Positions 60,277-64,000 of a DNA stretch of 64,000 bases are shown here, piece by piece. The notes below the pieces were generated by a model. That model saw only the letters and a program-made list of their open reading frames with translations. It was not told the DNA's origin and made no database searches. This stretch comes from Nocardia anocheti. GTDB lineage: Bacteria; Actinomycetota; Actinomycetes; Mycobacteriales; Mycobacteriaceae. Location: the NCBI RefSeq assembly GCF_029675105.1, contig NZ_JAQQFV010000001.1, forward strand, positions 761,606 through 825,605. The letters are read 5' to 3'. A program made the position numbers and the translations under genes. Within the stretch, counting starts at the first letter, position 1; every line of letters begins with the position of its first letter.

Positions 60277-60783
60277 ATGAGAGTGGATATCGACCGCGCT
60301 GCGCAAGTCGTCCGTGTGGCGGCGGAGTTCGACTGGAGCTGGACCGCAGACGATCTGCCTGCCTTCAGTGAGCGGGTCGGCTGGCATCTAGACCGGCTCG
60401 ACACGAGGTGGCCAAGTCTGAACACGAACCTCGACGTCAATCGTACCGACACTATGCTCAATGTTGGTAGTGCTGCTCAGCCCGGTGGGCCTCGCCAGCT
60501 GAAGCAGATCGCATTCAGTGTTACTGATGTCGTTGTCGATGGTCCCAGTGTGGAGCCCGCGTTGAATGGGGTATTCGACGACCTTTGGCAGGCGGTGTTC
60601 GAGGTTGTGGGGAAGCGGCCGACGGGGTGGTGGATTGTCCCGTCTCGGGGCTTGCGATGGGATCTGCCGTCGGTTGTGGTGACTGTGACCATGAGCGCCA
60701 GATCTGTCTACGTCCGGCTTGTCAGCCCCGCGTACCAACGGTGGAACGATGAGAACGACCAGTCCCTCGAGGATGACGAATGA
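60277..60783 (+). CDS. DUF6301-family putative immunity protein
   Basis: 168 residues, ATG 60277. Begins MRVDIDRAAQVVRVAAEFDW, then DLPAFSERVGWHLDRLDTRWPSLNTNLDVNR, QIAFSVTDVVVDGPSVEPALNG and LRWDLPSVVVTVTMSARSVYVRLVSPAYQ, the DUF6301 pattern common in Nocardia, where it usually stands directly behind large toxin-like genes. Cytosolic, no signal. Inferred role: neutralise the C-terminal nuclease of the preceding protein. Acidic C-terminus (DENDQSLEDDE) would suit binding a nucleic-acid enzyme. Confidence 0.8.
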   Translation: MRVDIDRAAQVVRVAAEFDWSWTADDLPAFSERVGWHLDRLDTRWPSLNTNLDVNRTDTMLNVGSAAQPGGPRQLKQIAFSVTDVVVDGPSVEPALNGVFDDLWQAVFEVVGKRPTGWWIVPSRGLRWDLPSVVVTVTMSARSVYVRLVSPAYQRWNDENDQSLEDDE

Positions 60784-61518
60784 GCTGCAGCAGTGTCGGG
60801 GCTACGCGCATGACTCTGTGGGTCACGCGGGTGCGGAAGCATCAGCCTGCTGCACAAATGACGAAGATGGTTCCAGTACAGCGAGGTTGAGCTTACGCCG
60901 TTGGGATTCCTTCACCCAGGGCTCGCGCTGATGCCTCTAAAGTGGCCCTTCTACCAGGCAGTTCAAGCCTCCGTGCTCCGGGGTTTGACACTCCCGAGCC
61001 CGTGGTGCACAATGGTTGCAGCGGGATTCGCTGTGCGCAAAATCGTTCTGCAAGGCTAGATTTGGATATCTGGTGCGCAGTTCAGCTACCGGTCCTGACT
61101 GAAGGGCAGGTTCTCCTCAACACTAGAATGACTAGGCGCTCTCAACCGAGAGTGCCGCGTCTTCGGGTTTGTTGGATGAGGTCTTCTGTGTCAGGTGCAT
61201 TCGATGCGTTCACTCCCGATGAGTCGGGCAGTTCCGCGGAAGACCCCCCTCCTCGTGCGGATGAGCGCGGGTTCCATGGCGCGGAACCAGCTCATCGCCG
61301 CAGAGTGTTTCGAGCCGGTCATGTCGACTTCTCGGACATCTGCCTCGAAGACCTCCAGGTAGTGGCGGGGGCCGTGGATCGCTGGCGTGCTCTGCGTCCA
61401 CCCTTCGTCGGGGCGCACTCCACCTCGCGGTGAGTTCAGGACTGGCATCCGTCGCTGTCGGGGTGGCATGGATGCGGCAGGTCCTGTCGAGCAGCGAGTG
61501 TGAGAGTTGTGTTTCCCC
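60784..61518. other. Degenerate accessory DNA (~735 bp) with repeat copy 2
   Basis: No convincing intact gene. It contains the dispersed repeat and, at 61190-61433, an open frame ending VDFSDICLEDLQVVAGAVDRWRALRPPF that looks like the tail of a decayed gene. Base composition is lower in GC than the backbone. Confidence 0.6.
60981..61050 (+). repeat. Dispersed repeat element, copy 2
   Basis: GGGTTTGACAC at 60981 and GCAGCGGG-A-TTCGCTGTG-C-G-CAAAATCGT at 61018-61046. Matches copy 1 at 55207 at about 30 of 37 positions in the core. Confidence 0.75.
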
Positions 61519-62118
61519 ATGGGTGTTGAGGACGAGTCCGAAGCGGAGATGCCGGACTCACCAGGTATAGCGGTGCAGCGCAACGGGTTCAACGCCCACG
61601 AGGTTGCGTTCAATCAAGGAATCCGGGTCGATTCGGTGATTGTGTACGACTTCGTCTCGTACTGGTCGATCGCTGATCGCGCGGTGCTGATCCAAGCTGA
61701 TCTGTCGGGTCGGGTGCGTAACGAGGTGATCGCGCATTCGATCGCGCATATCGAGATGGCCGAGTCGCCGGAGTTACTCGCGGCGTTGGACGGTGACCTG
61801 TGGCGTGGCCGGATCGAGATGCAGGTCCATCATGTCGTCGCGCAACGGTTGATCCCATTGGCGGATCTGCGTGACGCGCTCGAGATCGGTACCCGGATCG
61901 CTGATGTGTCGGCGGTCCTCGGGGTGACCGACTTCCTGCTCGGTTGGCGTTTGCAGCATCTCACTGATGAGGAGCTGGGCATGATCCCCGTGCATTTGCT
62001 GAACCGTCTCGGCTGGCTGCCGGGTATGCCGTCCGAGTACCCCTATCGGTGCCTGTGGCCGACATCCAGTTCGGGACACGTGTTGAGCCGACTGGCCCCC
62101 GGCCGCCACCACAAATAG
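61519..62118 (+). CDS. ImmA/IrrE-like protein lacking the catalytic Glu (HSIAH)
   Basis: 199 residues from ATG 61519 (TTG 61507 and ATG 61549 are alternatives). The pattern VIVYDFVSYWSIADRAVLIQADLSGRVRNEVIAHSIAHIEM, then an acidic helix IEMQVHHVVAQRLIPLADLRDAL and a C-terminal helix LTDEELGMI follows the ImmA/IrrE fold of phage-linked metallopeptidases. The zinc motif HExxH is replaced by H73-S-I-A-H77, so hydrolysis is unlikely although both His remain. Such proteins usually clear XRE repressors; this one may be a binding-only version. It precedes the lysis genes. Confidence 0.6.
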   Translation: MGVEDESEAEMPDSPGIAVQRNGFNAHEVAFNQGIRVDSVIVYDFVSYWSIADRAVLIQADLSGRVRNEVIAHSIAHIEMAESPELLAALDGDLWRGRIEMQVHHVVAQRLIPLADLRDALEIGTRIADVSAVLGVTDFLLGWRLQHLTDEELGMIPVHLLNRLGWLPGMPSEYPYRCLWPTSSSGHVLSRLAPGRHHK

Positions 62119-62133
62119 CTTGCACCACCCGAT

Positions 62134-62168
62134 AAGCCCTCGCTCCTGATCTCAGGAGGGAGGGCTTT
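62134..62168 (+). terminator. Terminator after the ImmA-like gene
   Basis: Arms AAGCCCTCGCTCCTGA / TCAGGAGGGAGGGCTT, one mismatch, tiny loop, then TTGTCATG. Confidence 0.85.
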
Positions 62169-62197
62169 GTCATGGGCGCACCCGCGCCCCTGAGCCC

Positions 62198-62364
62198 ATG
62201 CGGCCAGCCCCCGAAAGAAGCGCATTCGACCGAAGCGGGTTGAGAGCCTGCCGCATGCCCGCCCCTGACGCGCCCGTCTCCCGCACTCCTTCCGCGGTCG
62301 CAGGCGTCGCCGCAGCGCAGGGGCGATTCGGTCCCGCTCCGGACGAGCCGTCCGGGGCGGGACC
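62198..62364 (+). promoter_or_regulatory. Lysin leader repeat, copy 1 (ending in a hairpin)
   Basis: A ~130-bp segment with CATGCGG-C-C-A-GCCCCCG, GCCGCATGCC, CGCCCGTCTCCCG and CGCCGCAGCG, ending in the hairpin GGTCCCGCTCCGGACG / CGTCCGGGGCGGGACC (one mismatch) at 62330-62364. It lies 30 bp before the LysB start. Copy 2 is at 63748. Confidence 0.8.
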
Positions 62365-62394
62365 ACCCACGTCACGTCGCAGAGAGGTTCCCTC

Positions 62395-63177
62395 ATGTCG
62401 TTCTGGTCCAGCCGTTCACCCCGTCCCAGCTGGGACTCCCGCACCATCGATGTGCTGGTGGTCGGCGGCACCTGGAATCCGGGCGGCGACGGAGTCACCT
62501 CGGCGTTCACCGACGCACTGAACAAGTCGATCTTCACCACCCGGATGGTCGCCTACCCGGCTGACTACGGCACCCACGTGAGCTACACGGAGAGCGTCGC
62601 CGCAGGTAGGCGAGCGCTACTGGCGGCCGTCGAAAGGTCGCCGAACCCCGTTGTGCTGGCGGGCTATTCGCAAGGCGCGGCGGTGGCAGGCGACCTCGCC
62701 GCCGAGATCGGCCGAGGCGAACACCCCGGCCGCGAGGTGATCGCCTGCGCGCTGATCGCCGACCCCCGCAGACCGGCGGGAAAGTATCTGGGCGACAACG
62801 ATCCCGGCGGCTTCGGCATAGTCGGCGAACGCCCGATCACGAACATCCCCGCCTACTGGGCCGCGGCACCGGGCGACCCCATCACCGCGCTCCCCGCAGG
62901 CAACCCGCTGCGCACCATCGCCGACCTGAGCGCGTTCTTCAGCTTCGCCGACGCGAACGCCGCCCAGCGCTGGGCGCAGCGCATGTTCGACACCGCGCTA
63001 CGTAATCAGTTGCAGCGCTGGTGGTCACCGGCGAACTGGCGGGAATGGGCCGGCGCCGTCGCCTACGCCCGCGGCTACCTCGTCGACGGCCGTCACACCG
63101 AGGACTACGTCCGCGGCGGCCACGCCCGCGCCCTGGCGCAAGCCCTGAACCGCGATATCGCCGAAGGCCGTATCTGA
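62395..63177 (+). CDS. Lysin B-type mycolyl-arabinogalactan esterase (cutinase-like)
   Basis: 260 residues, ATG 62395 with GAGAGG about 13 bases upstream. Alpha/beta hydrolase: IDVLVVGGTWNPGGDGV oxyanion strand, nucleophile elbow AGYSQGAAVAGDL (Ser about residue 92), Asp in AAPGDPITALP and His in GRHTEDYVRGGHA. This is the LysB arrangement of mycobacteriophages and nocardiophages, which cut the ester between mycolates and arabinogalactan at lysis. No signal peptide, as usual for LysB. Starts the lysis cassette. Confidence 0.9.
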   Translation: MSFWSSRSPRPSWDSRTIDVLVVGGTWNPGGDGVTSAFTDALNKSIFTTRMVAYPADYGTHVSYTESVAAGRRALLAAVERSPNPVVLAGYSQGAAVAGDLAAEIGRGEHPGREVIACALIADPRRPAGKYLGDNDPGGFGIVGERPITNIPAYWAAAPGDPITALPAGNPLRTIADLSAFFSFADANAAQRWAQRMFDTALRNQLQRWWSPANWREWAGAVAYARGYLVDGRHTEDYVRGGHARALAQALNRDIAEGRI

Positions 63178-63211
63178 CGGCGCGTTTCGCGAACCTTGGA
63201 AAGGAATCATC

Positions 63212-63442
63212 GTGCGTATCAGCAAGGTGCCCGAACCGGCACTTGTTCGTTCGGTACTGGTCGCCATCACCGGCGTGATCGCCTATCTGCTCGGCCGCGA
63301 GGTCGACACCGCCTGGGTCGAGACCCTGCTGACCCTGTACGGCCTGGCCACCCCGGTCATCGCCGGGGCGATCATCCGACCGGCGGTCACCCCGGTCGCC
63401 GCGAAGACAGGCGAGGCATCCGGTGACGTGGTTAAGCCCTGA
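63212..63442 (+). CDS. Holin-like membrane protein
   Basis: 76 residues from GTG 63212 with AAGGAATC upstream. Two hydrophobic segments: LVRSVLVAITGVIAYLLGREV and ETLLTLYGLATPVIAGAIIRPAV, with a short basic N-terminus and polar tail, the form of class II holins. It overlaps the next small gene by 20 bp. Located between the two lysins, supporting a role in timing lysis. Confidence 0.8.
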   Translation: MRISKVPEPALVRSVLVAITGVIAYLLGREVDTAWVETLLTLYGLATPVIAGAIIRPAVTPVAAKTGEASGDVVKP

Positions 63443-63716
63443 ACTGATCCAGGCGACAGGTGTCGCCCTGGCCACCGTGATCGGGGCGGTGACCGCGTGG
63501 CAGGCACGCGAGGTCTCGAAGCTGCGCGAGCGGGTCGTCGCCCTCGAGGAACAGGCCGCCGACGACAAGCTGCGTTTCCGTGACGCGATCCGCCTCATCC
63601 GCGCCCTGCAGCGCCATATCGACGAATTGCTCGGCTTCCTGCGTCTGCACGTCCCCGGCCAGGAACCACCGGCCGCGCAGTACAAGATCCCGGCCACCCT
63701 TCAAGAAGAAATCTGA
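63423..63716 (+). CDS. Holin-associated membrane/coiled-coil protein (DUF2746-like)
   Basis: 97 residues from GTG 63423. One TM near the N-terminus (LIQATGVALATVIGAVTAWQA) followed by a charged coiled coil (EVSKLRERVVALEEQAADDKLRFRDAIRLIRALQRHIDEL) and a Pro-rich tail. Small proteins of this design follow holins in actinophages. Overlap with the holin gene implies joint translation. Confidence 0.75.
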   Translation: MTWLSPELIQATGVALATVIGAVTAWQAREVSKLRERVVALEEQAADDKLRFRDAIRLIRALQRHIDELLGFLRLHVPGQEPPAAQYKIPATLQEEI

Positions 63717-63747
63717 CGGCACCTACGCGGTGCCTTCCCGGAACAGC

Positions 63748-63920
63748 ATGCGGTCGGCCCCCGGAGAACACTCGACACAGTGCGGGATTCGAGCCCGCCG
63801 CATGCCGCGCCCCTGATGCGCCCGTCTCCCGTAGGTGGTCTGCGGTCGAGACGCCGCCGCAGCGTCAGGCGCGCCGGTCCCGCCCTCGGCACTTTCCCCT
63901 CGTCAGTCGAGGGCGGGACC
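63748..63920 (+). promoter_or_regulatory. Lysin leader repeat, copy 2 (ending in a hairpin)
   Basis: Same block order as copy 1 (CATGCGGTCGGCCCCCG, GCCGCATGCC, CGCCCGTCTCCCG, CGCCGCAGCG) ending in the 13-bp perfect stem GGTCCCGCCCTCG / CGAGGGCGGGACC (63876-63888 / 63908-63920). It lies 27 bp before the LysA start. Confidence 0.8.
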
Positions 63921-63946
63921 TTCGAACCTCGACCAAGGAGAAACCC

Positions 63947-64000
63947 ATGAGCTGGACCGGAGACCCGGTATGGCTGGCCGACGTCCTGCGCGAAGCCGGG
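63947..64000 (+). CDS. Lysin A N-terminus (partial, runs off the right edge)
   Basis: ATG 63947 with AAGGAG seven bases upstream; 18 codons visible, reading MSWTGDPVWLADVLREAG. This matches the opening of Nocardia/Rhodococcus phage endolysins of the N-acetylmuramoyl-L-alanine amidase type, and its position after LysB and the holins fits. The catalytic domain is outside the window. Confidence 0.7.
   Translation, partial: MSWTGDPVWLADVLREAG

Noticed and set aside
60942..61433. A 163-residue plus-strand gene
   Set aside because: The first half runs through the dispersed repeat and has no ribosome-binding site; only the last ~60 residues look protein-like, suggesting a decayed remnant.
1..64000. 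tRNA, rRNA or CRISPR arrays
   Set aside because: I looked for cloverleaf-type arms with a CCA-type end, rRNA core sequences and regularly spaced short repeats and found none. The repeats seen are coding, operators or duplicated leaders.

Overview
The window looks like a chromosome segment of a mycolic-acid actinobacterium, most likely Nocardia or a close relative. The evidence is very high GC with C/G third positions, an MmpL3 mycolate flippase, the AftD arabinofuranosyltransferase, an EspG/PPE-type secretion module, a GTP-dependent PEP carboxykinase and a DUF6301 protein. The backbone follows the order I remember for Mycobacterium tuberculosis Rv0206c to Rv0243: mmpL3, Rv0207c, trmB, Rv0209, Rv0210, pckA, then Rv0223c-Rv0228, aftD, Rv0236A, lpqI, Rv0238, and the fadA2/fabG4/htdX group (block inverted here). 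The species call and the synteny are from memory; no search was run.

Layout. 1-3.5 kb: minus-strand cluster of EspG (cut by the window edge), a PPE-like protein, a 140-residue partner and a DUF3558 lipoprotein, followed by a small ORF and a broken gene. 4.2-16.4 kb: Uma2-like nuclease, mmpL3 with a giant disordered tail, NYN protein, trmB, two dynamin-like GTPase-type genes, pckA. 16.5-34.4 kb: HD protein, GlxA-type regulator, aldehyde dehydrogenase, methyltransferase, glycosyltransferase, membrane proteins, flippase-like protein, DUF3068 protein, acyltransferase, aftD and DUF2613 protein. 34.5-44.6 kb: isochorismate synthase, universal stress protein, lpqI, TetR, DUF5685 protein with a cysteine-packed tail, VanW protein, gnd, secreted protein and Ag85-like esterase. 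44.6-50.7 kb: two small secreted paralogues, a hipBA toxin-antitoxin module bracketed by a duplicated fadA2 3' end, then fadA2 divergent from fabG4-htdX.

50.8-64 kb is accessory: secreted repeat proteins, a phage-repressor-like divergent pair (53.6-55.0 kb), a mutated IS256-family transposase, an IS5-type remnant, a 950-residue polymorphic-toxin-like protein with a PD-(D/E)xK-type C-terminal domain next to a DUF6301 putative immunity gene, an ImmA-like protein lacking the catalytic glutamate, and a phage lysis cassette (LysB, two holin-like proteins, start of LysA) whose two lysins sit behind a duplicated leader with hairpins.

How the genes fit together. Much of the backbone builds and exports the mycolyl-arabinogalactan envelope (MmpL3, AftD, acyltransferase, Rv0225-0228-like genes) or handles fatty acyl-CoA (FadA2, FabG4, HtdX). 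A near-identical 20-bp palindrome before the TetR gene and between fadA2 and fabG4 suggests that this TetR controls both itself and the fatty-acid genes. The most notable new-looking items are that regulatory link, the hipBA island with three operators exactly 60 bp apart, the toxin/immunity island between transposon scars, and the duplicated lysin leaders.
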